Below are positions 47,562 through 56,859 of a stretch of 64,000 nt of DNA, piece by piece. The first letter of the stretch is position 1. Each line of letters opens with the position of its first letter. A program made the translations under genes and the position numbers. The stretch comes from an uncultured Granulosicoccus sp. (GTDB lineage: Bacteria > Pseudomonadota > Gammaproteobacteria > Granulosicoccales > Granulosicoccaceae): positions 38,739-102,738 of the forward strand of contig CALDSR010000017.1 in the NCBI GenBank assembly GCA_937924505.1. Reading direction: 5' to 3'. Below the pieces are notes generated by a model. It saw only the letters and a program-made list of their open reading frames with translations. It ran no database searches and was not told where the DNA came from.

Positions 47562-47594
47562 AAAAAAAAGGCGACCCGTGAAGGTCGCCCTTTG
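47562..47594 (-). terminator. Rho-independent terminator downstream of GH16 gene
   Basis: On the minus strand GGCGACC-type arms (47570-47576 and 47583-47589) form a stem with a 6-nt loop, followed by eight T. It lies about 50 bp after the GH16 stop. Confidence 0.92.
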
Positions 47595-47645
47595 GCTTTG
47601 CCCGTTCAGAAACTTGTCTCCGTGGACGAGTTCACGGTTTTTACT

Positions 47646-49082
47646 TTAGCGTTGATAGGCTCGGATGTAGTCGATCGTCATGCGTGCTGGAAATGGCGTG
47701 CTGCCATCCGGATCACCAGCCCACCAGCCACCGAGGGCCAGATTGACGAGCAGATACATTTCTTCCGACGAGACATTGCCGCTGCTGAATGTGTTGGTGG
47801 CTCGACCGTCGACGTACCAGGTGATAAGGCCAGGTTCCCATTTAACCGCATAAGTATGAAAATCCTGCGAATAATCTGGTCCTACGGCTTCGAAAGTAGG
47901 CGTCGAGCGAAGGTTGAAATTTTCATAGTAGTGATAGGTCTGGTAAGCGACATTCTGTCTGTCACCGATATATTCGACAACATCAATCTCGGGGCGGTTA
48001 CGAAGTTCGTTCTGATGCAGTAACCAGAAAGCGGACCAGAGACCTTTGCCGCGAGGCAGGCGAGCGCGCATTTCTACATAACCGTATTGCATGCGAAATT
48101 TGTTGTAGGTCGTTAATGCACCGGACAGATAGGGTTGATTGTTAGCTTTGCCACGCAAGTGATCTGGCGTGCGTATGGCTGAGATCGTCATGTGCTCGCC
48201 ATCGAATTCAAATGGTGAGTGCCCGAAATTAGGGTCATTAATGCGATCAACATAGAATTGTTTTTCGCCATTGATGATGAAGTATGGTCCCCAACGGTAG
48301 CTTGAGTTCCACTTTGACGTATCAAGGCTGCTGCCGCGAAACTCATCGCTGAATACAAGTCGGTAACCTGCCGGGACACTGCTACTGCCGTCGTTTTGCG
48401 GCTGCGGAGGTGGTGCCGTTGTTACGCCAGTATTACCGCCTTGCGAGCTTGATCCGCTCGCGGTATTGACAACGAGTTCGCTGCTCCTGGATGAAAATTC
48501 GCTGCCCCGGATCGAGACGACATAGTAGCGGTGGTCAGTTCCGAAATTCATCTGTGAGTCGGTGTATTCAGTGCCCTGTACCGTTGTCAGGTAGTTGTTG
48601 TCTCGATAGACGTTGTACTTTTCCACATTACCCGCGGCCTGGTTCCAGTAAATTCTTGCCCGATTGCCGTTTTGCACCTCGGCGCGCAAGCCACCAGGTG
48701 CTGCGAAAGCGCCGCCATTGGGAGCTGGAGGAGGTGCAACACTGGTGCTGCTGCCTCCTGTGCTTGCCGTAGCTTGCGCCGACTGGCCGGAGAAGTTTCT
48801 TGCGTCATCGAAGGCAACGATACTGTATTCATATCGCGCACCTGCGCTTACCTCGCTGTCCAGAAAGTTCGTGTTGAACACGGTTGTGAAATACGCGTTA
48901 TTACGATAGATGTTGTAGCCCGCGACTCCAGTGTTGTCCCAGGGTCGGTTCCAGGTGACTCGGATCGACGTCGAGTTCAGGGCACTGGCTTGCACATTAT
49001 TGACAACCGATGGCGCCTGAGTGTCAGCCATGACTAGAGACGTGCTGCCAAGCGCTAGCAGCGCGAAAATAATTGTTCGCAT
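47646..49082 (-). CDS. Secreted glycoside hydrolase family 16 with two FN3 domains
   Basis: 478 aa. Signal peptide MRTIIFALLALGSTSLVMA, then two fibronectin type III domains (about residues 25-110 and 125-210), a Gly/Ser/Pro linker, then a GH16 catalytic domain (about residues 235-478) with the E-I-D-V-V-E active-site motif: Glu365 nucleophile, Asp367, Glu370 acid/base. It begins LVFSDEFRGSSLDTSKW. GH16 enzymes cut beta-1,3- or beta-1,4-linked glucans or galactans (laminarin, agar, carrageenan). The start is ATG 49082, set by the signal peptide. Terminator follows. Confidence 0.95.
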   Translation of the reverse strand: MRTIIFALLALGSTSLVMADTQAPSVVNNVQASALNSTSIRVTWNRPWDNTGVAGYNIYRNNAYFTTVFNTNFLDSEVSAGARYEYSIVAFDDARNFSGQSAQATASTGGSSTSVAPPPAPNGGAFAAPGGLRAEVQNGNRARIYWNQAAGNVEKYNVYRDNNYLTTVQGTEYTDSQMNFGTDHRYYVVSIRGSEFSSRSSELVVNTASGSSSQGGNTGVTTAPPPQPQNDGSSSVPAGYRLVFSDEFRGSSLDTSKWNSSYRWGPYFIINGEKQFYVDRINDPNFGHSPFEFDGEHMTISAIRTPDHLRGKANNQPYLSGALTTYNKFRMQYGYVEMRARLPRGKGLWSAFWLLHQNELRNRPEIDVVEYIGDRQNVAYQTYHYYENFNLRSTPTFEAVGPDYSQDFHTYAVKWEPGLITWYVDGRATNTFSSGNVSSEEMYLLVNLALGGWWAGDPDGSTPFPARMTIDYIRAYQR

Positions 49083-49415
49083 TATTGTTCCGTATATTTT
49101 AGCAATGAGGCCTTTCTGGTCGTCACTTTTTGGTAAGCCACAACCGGTGTGAGTCAACTCGATTCGTTTATTCGCATCGGAGTTGTTTTTTGCTTGTCGA
49201 AAGGCTAGTTGTGGGACCTGAATTAAACCTTAAATTCTTGGCCGAATTCATGATGTTTCGGTTACACCATTGCAAGTTGGCCAAGCGCGAAATGAATGCA
49301 TGAAAGTACTGCATTCATATGTCATCACGATTAGCGAGAAGCGCGCCTGGAGATGCAGGTTAGGCGCTATAACTAATTACAACATTGAAACTTAACAGTC
49401 AGGAAAGATTGTCTG
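49083..49415. other. Intergenic region upstream of the GH16 gene
   Basis: About 330 bp between the GH16 gene start and the end of acuI. Holds the GH16 promoter, unplaced, and a 9-bp inverted repeat described separately. No open frame of note. Confidence 0.5.
49292..49318. promoter_or_regulatory. Perfect 9-bp inverted repeat upstream of GH16
   Basis: ATGAATGCA (49292-49300) and TGCATTCAT (49310-49318) are exact inverse complements separated by 9 nt. It is about 210 bp upstream of the GH16 start. It could be an operator for a dimeric regulator or a hairpin. Confidence 0.35.
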
Positions 49416-50405
49416 TCAAGCGTTCACGTTAACCAGCACACGCCCCTGCACATTGCCCTCGAGAATATCCTTGCCCAAGGTCGCTACTTCAAGCAAAGAT
49501 ACCTCACTTGAAATTGTTTCGAGTTGATCAATCGGGAGGTCTTTGGCAAGTCGGTTCCAGGCGTTGCGTCGAATGTCGGGCGGGCACATTACCGAGTCCA
49601 CGCCGAGCAGGCGGACGCCGCGGAGCAGGAATGGAATGACTGTTGTGTCCAGCGTGCTGCCACCCGCGAGGCCAATGGCAGCTACCGCACCACGATATTT
49701 TAGCTGGGTCAGAACGTTGGCCAGAGTGCTTCCGCCAACTGAATCAATGCAGCCAGCCCAATATTCCTTATTAAGTGGTTTGCCATTGGGCGTATCAAGA
49801 TCACTGCGTGGGACGATGCGCGAAACCCCAAGCCCTTTGAGATAGTCTGCCGTCGCGGCGCGACCTGTTGAGCCTTCAACCGAATAACCCGCTTGCGCAA
49901 GCAAACTGCAGGCGACCGAGCCGACACCGCCAGCGGCACCGGTGACAAGAACGGGTCCACTGTCAGGAGTGATGCCTGCGGACTCGAGGGTCATGACACC
50001 AAGCATGGCGGAAAAACCGGCCGTACCGATGGCCATGGCTTGCCGGTTTGTCAGTCCCTTTGGCAGAGGCACCAGCCAGTCACCTTTAACCCGTGCTTTT
50101 TGTGCATAACCGCCCCAATGGGCTTCACCGACCCGCCAGCCGGTAAGGACAACTTTGTCGCCGGCTGTGTAGTCAGCGTGATTACTCGATTCGACGACGC
50201 CGGCAAAGTCAATTCCAGGTACGTGGGGGTACTGACGAACAAGCCCACCGAGACCATTGAGTACGAGTCCGTCCTTGTAATTCAAAGCAGAGTAATCAAC
50301 CTTGACCGTGACATCGCCTTCTGGAAGGTCTGAATCATTGAGCTCGACGATATCGGCGGTAATGGACTTGTCGTCACCACGATTGACTTGCAAAGCCTTG
50401 AACAT
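49416..50405 (-). CDS. acuI: Acryloyl-CoA reductase AcuI-type (YhdH family) oxidoreductase
   Basis: 329-aa medium-chain dehydrogenase/reductase without structural zinc, NADPH dependent. Seen: ALNYKDGLVLNG near the N-terminus, HVPGIDFAGVV, and the nucleotide motif VTGAAGGVGSVA. AcuI reduces toxic acryloyl-CoA to propionyl-CoA in DMSP and acrylate breakdown, or during propionate-type metabolism. The family is widespread in marine bacteria. No DMSP lyase or acuK/acuN gene is adjacent, so the role may be detoxification rather than a dedicated pathway. Confidence 0.92.
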   Translation of the reverse strand: MFKALQVNRGDDKSITADIVELNDSDLPEGDVTVKVDYSALNYKDGLVLNGLGGLVRQYPHVPGIDFAGVVESSNHADYTAGDKVVLTGWRVGEAHWGGYAQKARVKGDWLVPLPKGLTNRQAMAIGTAGFSAMLGVMTLESAGITPDSGPVLVTGAAGGVGSVACSLLAQAGYSVEGSTGRAATADYLKGLGVSRIVPRSDLDTPNGKPLNKEYWAGCIDSVGGSTLANVLTQLKYRGAVAAIGLAGGSTLDTTVIPFLLRGVRLLGVDSVMCPPDIRRNAWNRLAKDLPIDQLETISSEVSLLEVATLGKDILEGNVQGRVLVNVNA

Positions 50406-50460
50406 TGGAGATCCTCTGATGATTGGAATAGCCCGGTGAATCGCTTGGCTAAATAATGGA

Positions 50461-50835
50461 CTAGCGACTCGATTGTGTGAGTTGTAAGAACGGATTTACT
50501 GAAACATAAACGATAAACAGACAAAACGCGACGATTGCGAGCACCGCAAAGGGGCGCGATTGAATCGACTCCATCAATGTGGGTGCTCGTCCGCTTTTCT
50601 GCAATTCGCGAAAGCGTGCTCGTTCGTTACTGCTGAGCTCTTGTTGGAAGGTATCGATCAATGTCCGCGCTCTCTGCGCGTCGTCGACATCCTTGATCCA
50701 GAGACCTGGCATGCCAATCCCCCAGTTGCCAGCGGATGTTTCGAACCAGTCAATTCGGTGCTCATCCAATAGATCACGTACTTGCGCTGCTTCGTCCTCA
50801 GGGACATTGCGCAGGCGAAAAATTAGGGCTGACAT
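50461..50835 (-). CDS. DUF6164 family small membrane protein
   Basis: 124 aa. It begins MSALIFRLRNVPEDEAAQVRDLL and has the W-F-E-T-S-AGNWGIGMPGLWI segment of this uncharacterised gammaproteobacterial family. The soluble N-terminal part resembles a ferredoxin-like DUF2007 fold. One C-terminal transmembrane helix (about residues 95-118). The start is set at 50835; the longer frame to 50883 has no support. Function unknown. Confidence 0.82.
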   Translation of the reverse strand: MSALIFRLRNVPEDEAAQVRDLLDEHRIDWFETSAGNWGIGMPGLWIKDVDDAQRARTLIDTFQQELSSNERARFRELQKSGRAPTLMESIQSRPFAVLAIVAFCLFIVYVSVNPFLQLTQSSR

Positions 50836-50918
50836 GGTTTGCGTGCATGACTCAGGCGAAATACTGGGTACAGGATATACCAAAGTGAAGTCGGACTTAA
50901 GCTCGCTGAGCAGGCTAG

Positions 50919-51710
50919 TCAGTCACTGAGCCAGCCAGCAAATCGTCGCTCGAGGGTGTTGACGGCATCAGTGCGGTCTCGCTTTAAGGCCCCTGTTTTG
51001 AAGATATTGTATTTTTCTCTGAATATTGACAATGCCTGCGCCTGTTGCACGGGGTTTGCCTTGCCGCTGGCGAGCAGCTTGGCGAGTGCCTCAAGGCGAT
51101 ACTGATCCATCGCCGGGTAACGCTGCGATAACTGATCTGCGTGGCCACCTGTTTTCTCGACCAGTGCCTCATCGATGTACAGCACTGGTTCACCAACCGT
51201 GATTCGTAGCCACAAATCGTAGTCTTCACAGGCAGGAAGTGTTTCGTCAAACAAACCGATGTCCGCAAATACGTCCCGCCGAATTATCACCGATGACGGC
51301 GACATCGCGCACAACGGCAGACACTTTGAAAAGATGTCGCCTCCATATTTCCGGTGCTTATTTTTGGGATTAACGCGTCTACCCCGACGTATCCAATGCT
51401 CGTCGGTATGGCACACCCGCATCTCAGGGGCAGCCCTCAACGCCGCCAGCTGCCGCTCGAGCTTTGTCGGAAACCAACTGTCATCCGAATCCAAAAACGC
51501 CACCCAACGTGATGCCGAGTTCTGGACACCCACATTTCGAGCGGCGGATACGCCTTGATTTTTCTGGGCAATTACCGTGATCCCGGAAATGTGAGACGGG
51601 TATTGGCTGGCCAGCCAGCTAGCAGTGCCATCAGTTGATCCATCGTCAACAACAATGACTTCGTCAGCCGCTTGGGTTTGGGCAAGAACGGAGTCCAGCG
51701 CTCGGGTCAA
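50919..51710 (-). CDS. Family 2 glycosyltransferase with anomalous 5' end
   Basis: GT2 enzyme (GT-A fold) that adds a sugar from a nucleotide-sugar donor. Seen: VIVVDDGSTDGTASW, the metal/nucleotide motif FLDSDD, and the acceptor-side motif CEDYDLWLRI. The first usable start is TTG at 51710, but the family N-terminal strand (IAVIIPTYNRRPT) is encoded just upstream in the same frame, with no ATG, GTG or TTG before a stop near 51800. The true start may be ATT at 51764, or a one-base frameshift joins it to an ATG in another frame. See the finding. It lies behind an AstE-like gene on the same strand; together they could be one transcript. Confidence 0.85.
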   Translation of the reverse strand: MTRALDSVLAQTQAADEVIVVDDGSTDGTASWLASQYPSHISGITVIAQKNQGVSAARNVGVQNSASRWVAFLDSDDSWFPTKLERQLAALRAAPEMRVCHTDEHWIRRGRRVNPKNKHRKYGGDIFSKCLPLCAMSPSSVIIRRDVFADIGLFDETLPACEDYDLWLRITVGEPVLYIDEALVEKTGGHADQLSQRYPAMDQYRLEALAKLLASGKANPVQQAQALSIFREKYNIFKTGALKRDRTDAVNTLERRFAGWLSD

Positions 51711-51784
51711 GGTGGGCCGTCGGTTGTATGTCGGGATGATTACAGCGATGCTTTCGCCAGGAATCCCATCAGTCGTGCTGGTGC

Positions 51785-52876
51785 TTATTTTGAAACCTCG
51801 TCAGCAATGATCGCTATGCAATCGCCTGCATTGACCCGACCACCGTGGCGTACCGCATAGAGCACACCATTGAGCGGAACCGGAATCACGACAGGTGCTG
51901 CCCCTGTGAGTGAGGGGTCAATGATATGCGCGAGTGCGTTGCCATGCCAGACGTCGTTGCCGAGGCGTGTTACCGGCTCGAGTAAACCGGATGCACTGGC
52001 GTACACGTAGTGTTCTGGCCCGCGTACCTCAAGCATGCGTGAAGCTCGCAAGATTATCTCCGCGTTCAGGACACCCATTTGTATCAGCAGGTTGCGGCAA
52101 CCGGTGCGGGCAATCTCCAGGGTTTCAGCTGAACTGCTACCACCACCACCGAGTTCGGTCTGCAGGTAGCGCTTACCTGCGGCTTCAACGCAGCGTTGCA
52201 AGCTCATCGGATCTTCTGAGGCTGGCATTCTTACGCTATTGGGTGCGCCAAAGGCCACCATGCTGTTTTCGGTAATCCGCTGCTGATCCTTATCTGTGGA
52301 AAAGCGCACCACTGCCGATGCGGCGAATTGCAGCGATCGCCCACCGGAGCGAATATCGAGTACCAGTTCGGCGGGTCGAATCAGATGCTCGAACACAGCC
52401 CGAGCCAGTTGTTCAGTCACCGTGCCGTGTTTCGCACCCGGAAAGCAAGCATCAAGATCACGCCCATCAAGTGGTGAGAAGCGACTACCGTTGTTCACAG
52501 CCGGCAGATTGACGCTCGGCACCAGAATGAGACACCCACAAATATCAGTGGCATCAAGTTCGCGACTGAGCCGTTGCAGCGCCAGAGGGCCCTCGAACTC
52601 ATCGCCATGGATGCCTGCAATCAGGGTCACCGTTGGGCCTTTGCCATTGCGAAGCACGCAAACCGGGACTCTGAGATGCCCAAATGCCGAGTGTTCCGTC
52701 GGGCAAGGAATGCTCAGGTGGCCATGTTGTTTGCCATCGATATCAAGATCCACACTCAGCGCACCACCACCTGCGCTATGCTCTGAGCTGTCTGAGGCTT
52801 TGAGTCTCGGGGTGCTCTGTACCGAAAGGTCGACATCCAGATTCTCGGTATCGAACTGATACGGAAATTCACTCAT
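51785..52876 (-). CDS. AstE/AspA (M14-like) family protein with altered zinc site
   Basis: 363 aa of the succinylglutamate desuccinylase/aspartoacylase family, zinc amidohydrolases. Seen: the first two zinc ligands in AGIHGDEFEG (His90, Glu93), the substrate Arg/Asn region NNGSRFSPLDGRDLDACFPG, and the catalytic Glu in TELGGG. The third ligand, normally His in D-L-H-S/A-G-G, reads LDIRSGG, so it is Arg176 (codon CGC). Relatives include DoeB of ectoine degradation. It may be inactive or use a different metal arrangement. The start is ATG 52876, 77 bp from the divergent permease. Confidence 0.88.
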   Translation of the reverse strand: MSEFPYQFDTENLDVDLSVQSTPRLKASDSSEHSAGGGALSVDLDIDGKQHGHLSIPCPTEHSAFGHLRVPVCVLRNGKGPTVTLIAGIHGDEFEGPLALQRLSRELDATDICGCLILVPSVNLPAVNNGSRFSPLDGRDLDACFPGAKHGTVTEQLARAVFEHLIRPAELVLDIRSGGRSLQFAASAVVRFSTDKDQQRITENSMVAFGAPNSVRMPASEDPMSLQRCVEAAGKRYLQTELGGGGSSSAETLEIARTGCRNLLIQMGVLNAEIILRASRMLEVRGPEHYVYASASGLLEPVTRLGNDVWHGNALAHIIDPSLTGAAPVVIPVPLNGVLYAVRHGGRVNAGDCIAIIADEVSK

Positions 52877-52953
52877 GATCGTGGAGGAGGGCGCTAGTAC
52901 TGAGGTACTCCTGGCAATGCAAAAGCTGTGCTAACCCGGCGTAGACCATACTG

Positions 52954-54732
52954 ATGACCACCGCACAACTATTGATAAGCGGCATTTTGCTACTGACCCT
53001 GATCGCATTCGTCTGGGGCCGATGGCGCTATGACCTCGTAGCGATGTTTGCCTTGATGAGCGCTGTCTTGGCCGGTCTTGTTGACCCGAATCAGGCCTTC
53101 GCGGGCTTCGGTCATCCCGCGGTGATCACGGTTGCGGCCGTATTGATCATCAGTAGTGCCTTGCGTGAAGCGGGTGTTGTAGATGAGGTCGCAGGGCGTA
53201 TCGCCCATTTGACCGAAACCCCCGTCATGCATATCGCATCTCTGACCGCTGTTGTCACTGTGGCATCGGCCTTCATGAACAATGTCGGAGCATTAGCGTT
53301 GTTGTTGCCCATCGCCCTGTCGACCGCCAATGAACGCAAGCGATCGCCTGCACTCATTCTGATGCCCCTGGCTTTCGGCAGTCTTCTGGGTGGGATGATG
53401 ACTCTGATTGGTACACCGCCGAATATTATTGTCGCGAGTATTCGGGCGCAGCATTCTGGCGAGCCGTTCGGCATGTTTGATTTCGCCCCCGTTGGTTTGC
53501 CAATCGCCATCATCGGTTTCGCCTTCATCTGCCTCATAAGCTGGCGTTTGATTCCACGCGCGCGTTTGACCTACAACGAAGATGGGAGTGCCGCAGCGAT
53601 GGGTGTTTACCTGACTGAAGCCAGAGTGCCAGCAAACTCAGACATGATAGGCAAGACTCTTGGTGAGATTGATGTCGCTGATGATGATAATGTCGAAGTC
53701 ATCGGTGTTGCAGGCAAGCGTCGGTTTGCACGAGCGGTACGCTCCAGTTATGTCATTGCCGAACAAGACATCCTTATCCTCAGAGCCAATCCGGATGATT
53801 TGAAAAGTTTCCATGATCAGCACGGGCTTGAATTGCTGAGTACAGCAACACCAGCCTTTGTGCAGCCTTCCGCTGATAGTGAAGTCATGGCCGAGGGCAT
53901 TGTCAAAAACAATTCCCCATTGGTGGGCAAGGATGTCAGTTTTATCCGCCAGCAAACCAGCAGGACGCTGGCGCTGGTCGGACTTGCGCGACAAGGTCGA
54001 CCGGTTACGCGCCGACTACGTCAGCAAATATTTCGTGCAGGCGATGTACTGTTGTTACATGGTTCTGACGACGATGTTGATCAACAGTTTGGTGCTCTCG
54101 GCTTGCTTCCTCTCAAGCAGCGACCCATCACTTTGCATCGCACGCAAAAGATTGCAATGGCTAGTGGCATCTTCGCCTTGAGTATCGTGCTTGGAATTGC
54201 AGGTGTGGTGACCCTGCCCGTAGCTTTCGTGCTTGCGGTCGGTGCGTACGTACTGACTGGAATATTGTCCACCCGCCAGATCTATGATGACATTGACTGG
54301 CCAGTCATTGTTTTACTGGCCGCGATGATTCCGGTAGGTAATGCATTAACTACATCAGGCACCACGCAACTCGTGGCTGATGCTCTGGTGATGGTAACCG
54401 AGGGCATGCCGATACCACTCATTCTGACTTTGTTGCTGGTTGTTACCATGTTGTTGTCAGATGTTATCAACAACGCGGCAACGGCACTGGTTATGGCGCC
54501 ACTGGGAATAGCCATGGCAACCGCGTTGGGCGTGAACGCTGATCCTTTTCTGATGGCGGTTGCCGTGGGTGCTTCCTGCGCCTTTCTGACGCCGATCGGG
54601 CATCAGTGCAACACCCTGGTGATGGGGCCAGGCGGTTACAAATTCAGCGATTACTGGCGCGTTGGCCTGCCGCTTGAAATCATCATCACGATCGTCAGTG
54701 TGCCTATGATCTTGTTAGCCTGGCCGCTTTGA
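52954..54732 (+). CDS. SLC13 family permease with two RCK-C domains
   Basis: 592 aa. Two halves of membrane helices (about residues 1-205 and 400-592) enclose two RCK-C (TrkA-C) domains, about residues 215-300 and 310-395. The SLC13 signature GTPPNIIV is seen in the first half and the twin VINNAATALVM / GASCAFLTPIGHQ in the second. Such proteins carry anions such as sulfate or dicarboxylates, or act as potassium-linked carriers. The SAFMNNVGALALLLP hairpin is typical. Monocistronic. Confidence 0.94.
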   Translation: MTTAQLLISGILLLTLIAFVWGRWRYDLVAMFALMSAVLAGLVDPNQAFAGFGHPAVITVAAVLIISSALREAGVVDEVAGRIAHLTETPVMHIASLTAVVTVASAFMNNVGALALLLPIALSTANERKRSPALILMPLAFGSLLGGMMTLIGTPPNIIVASIRAQHSGEPFGMFDFAPVGLPIAIIGFAFICLISWRLIPRARLTYNEDGSAAAMGVYLTEARVPANSDMIGKTLGEIDVADDDNVEVIGVAGKRRFARAVRSSYVIAEQDILILRANPDDLKSFHDQHGLELLSTATPAFVQPSADSEVMAEGIVKNNSPLVGKDVSFIRQQTSRTLALVGLARQGRPVTRRLRQQIFRAGDVLLLHGSDDDVDQQFGALGLLPLKQRPITLHRTQKIAMASGIFALSIVLGIAGVVTLPVAFVLAVGAYVLTGILSTRQIYDDIDWPVIVLLAAMIPVGNALTTSGTTQLVADALVMVTEGMPIPLILTLLLVVTMLLSDVINNAATALVMAPLGIAMATALGVNADPFLMAVAVGASCAFLTPIGHQCNTLVMGPGGYKFSDYWRVGLPLEIIITIVSVPMILLAWPL

Positions 54733-54755
54733 TCTCGACGAAGATGTCGGTTTAA

Positions 54756-55442
54756 TTAGATCGGTGAGCGCCAGGCATCGTTTTCCCGGCCTTCAACAAA
54801 CGTCTTCAGGTATATTTCAACGCGACGGTTGCGGCTTCTACCTGAGCTGGTCTCGTTATTGGCAATCGGCTTGGTTTCACCGCGCCCTGAAAAGCGCATG
54901 CGTTCACGATCGACACCTGTGCGAGTCAGGTAACGAGTAACAGCAGTGGCACGTTTTTCGGACAATTGTTGGTTGTAACTATCGGTTCCTGTGCTGTCGG
55001 TATGACCGATGACGTGTACCGCTGTCTTGTCATAGTCGCCAATGACATCGGCCATTGTGTTCAGACTGTCCTGAAAATTTCGCTGTAAATCTGCGCTATT
55101 GATTGCAAACGAGACTTCGCTGCTGACGTCAAGACGAATGGTTTCTTCATCAAGACGTGTCAGTGTGATCTTGCCTTCGCGGCGTTCGGCGGCCAGTCGA
55201 TCTTCTAATTCACGCTGCTGCTTGTCCATATAGTTGCCAACGGCCGCACCCGTCAGTGCGCCGACAACAGCGCCGACATACTTGCCATTCTTGCTGTTGG
55301 ATTGATTGCCGACAATCGCACCCGTGATCGCACCAATCGCCGCACCGGTCTTGGTGCGCCGATTCGGGTCATCGGTTGCACAGGCGGATGCTAGTAAAAG
55401 GGTGATTGTGGCAGTGGCGATCGCGTTGCGATATGAACTCAT
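54756..55442 (-). CDS. OmpA-family lipoprotein with glycine zipper (YiaD-like)
   Basis: 228 aa. Lipobox LASAC with Cys21, then a glycine-zipper segment (GAAIGAITGAIVGNQ ... GAVVGALTGAAVGNYMDKQ) that can insert into membranes, then a C-terminal OmpA domain with VIGHTDSTGTDSYNQQLS and NRRVEIYL. It resembles YiaD/YfiB-type outer-membrane peptidoglycan-binding lipoproteins. Its last 16 residues after the OmpA domain are an unassigned tail. Third OmpA-domain gene in the window. Confidence 0.94.
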   Translation of the reverse strand: MSSYRNAIATATITLLLASACATDDPNRRTKTGAAIGAITGAIVGNQSNSKNGKYVGAVVGALTGAAVGNYMDKQQRELEDRLAAERREGKITLTRLDEETIRLDVSSEVSFAINSADLQRNFQDSLNTMADVIGDYDKTAVHVIGHTDSTGTDSYNQQLSEKRATAVTRYLTRTGVDRERMRFSGRGETKPIANNETSSGRSRNRRVEIYLKTFVEGRENDAWRSPI

Positions 55443-55713
55443 ATCGGGTGTCTCTCTTGTTATTGTTGTGTGACAACCATCACCTCATTGGGTGATTGGG
55501 CAGGATCATGCTGGGCACTTCCCGCGGTGCTACTCAGGGTTTCGGCGCTGTTTGAAAATTATCGAGTGGTCAATTTGCAATTGAGTGCAGTTGTGCAGAT
55601 TTGCAGCGCGAAAGTGTGCGCTTGTGCGACCAAATCAGGAATTCTCCCCGGAAAGCATGATGGCGTTATCATTGGAAGCGTGACATCAGCCAATCAACGA
55701 AGCAAACGACGCC

Positions 55714-56052
55714 ATGAATCTGATCGAGTGGGATGACTTTGAACGTGTAAGCCTGTGTGCTGGCACGATCATCGACGTAGAAGAATTCCCTGAGGCGCAT
55801 AAACCCGCCTACAAGCTCACTATTGATTTTGGTGAGGAAATTGGGCAGCGGCGATCCAGTGCTCAGATAACGACACTGTATGAGCGAGAAACACTGATAG
55901 GCAAACAGATTATGGCCGTGGTGAATTTTCCCAATAAACAGATTGGCCCATTCATCTCGGAGTGTCTTGTTACCGGAATGGCTCGTGACGATGGTGCCAT
56001 CGTACTTGTGTCGCCAGACACTGACGTGCCCAATGGGGCGCGGCTATGCTAA
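55714..56052 (+). CDS. csaA: CsaA-type tRNA-binding domain protein
   Basis: 112-aa OB-fold protein with the tRNA-binding (EMAP-like) domain, the CsaA group with chaperone-like activity. Seen: the family pattern RVSLCAGTIIDVEEFPEAHKP and the motif MAVVNFPNKQIGPFISECLVTG. The start is ATG 55714, with weak ribosome site. It is one of the usual full-length stand-alone members. The 270 bp upstream (55443-55713) holds no gene I would support. Confidence 0.92.
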   Translation: MNLIEWDDFERVSLCAGTIIDVEEFPEAHKPAYKLTIDFGEEIGQRRSSAQITTLYERETLIGKQIMAVVNFPNKQIGPFISECLVTGMARDDGAIVLVSPDTDVPNGARLC

Positions 56053-56082
56053 TCAGATTACGCTGACAATCAGCAACGCGAT

Positions 56083-56817
56083 TCAGGGTTTGCAGGTATA
56101 TCGATGAGGTGTACGGGCGATCAATTCCGATTTCGTCTTGGCAGCTAGCACTTGCGAACCGAAACAGTTTTCGTCGCTCGTATCGTTGTCGACTACGGTG
56201 ATGATTTGCAAGTCACCAGAATCAGTAATGGATTCCACAAGTGCTGCGGAAATCCTTACGTCGGTTTCAACCTGTTGAACCAATTCATCGATTTTCGTCA
56301 TGACCTCCCAAACCTGTCCGTCATCAACAATGACTTGGGTAGTATCGCCTGTCGACAGAAAGTACTGCAGGGCCAGTGAGCTTGGTGCTGCGCCACTTTT
56401 AGCGCTGCCGGTTGCTCTTACGGATTCAACCGTAAACGCGGGCTGACTGTTCTTGCCAATTTCGATCATGCGTTTCAGTTCGGCATCGAGGATAGTACGA
56501 TGTCGGTCCGACAGATAATCGATGCCATCCATATCCAGCGATTTTTCACAGTTGAAGTTCCATTCACTGACATATTTTTCGTGAAGCTCATAAGCCTTGG
56601 TTGTGCAAAACCGCGTATCATGATTCGCATACCACATGACCCTTCTTTCCTTCGTTTGATGCGTCACGGTAACTTCACACAAGTGCTCTTTGCCCGGAAT
56701 TTCCAAACGTAGTAATCGCTCGTCGCCGGGAACCTTGCAACTGAATTCGAGAGCTGCGGCGTTTGTTGAATATATCCATGCAAGAGCCACCAGAAGTGGC
56801 CAATATTGTCGATTCAT
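56083..56817 (-). CDS. Secreted protein of unknown function
   Basis: 244 aa with a signal peptide (MNRQYWPLLVALAWIYSTNAAA). The mature part has six cysteines (FSCK, HLCE, RFCT, FNCE, ENCF, YTCK), consistent with up to three disulfides in the periplasm. No family recognised and no catalytic motif seen. It lies 42 bp after the alcohol-dehydrogenase gene on the same strand, so it may share a transcript, but no functional link is evident. Confidence 0.75.
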   Translation of the reverse strand: MNRQYWPLLVALAWIYSTNAAALEFSCKVPGDERLLRLEIPGKEHLCEVTVTHQTKERRVMWYANHDTRFCTTKAYELHEKYVSEWNFNCEKSLDMDGIDYLSDRHRTILDAELKRMIEIGKNSQPAFTVESVRATGSAKSGAAPSSLALQYFLSTGDTTQVIVDDGQVWEVMTKIDELVQQVETDVRISAALVESITDSGDLQIITVVDNDTSDENCFGSQVLAAKTKSELIARTPHRYTCKP

Positions 56818-56859
56818 TTCGTAACTATCCGTCGTGTATAGCAGTGCCTTTTGCCGCGC

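Noticed and set aside
55470..55736. 88-codon ORF between the OmpA lipoprotein and csaA
   Set aside because: Overlaps the csaA start in another frame and has no motif.
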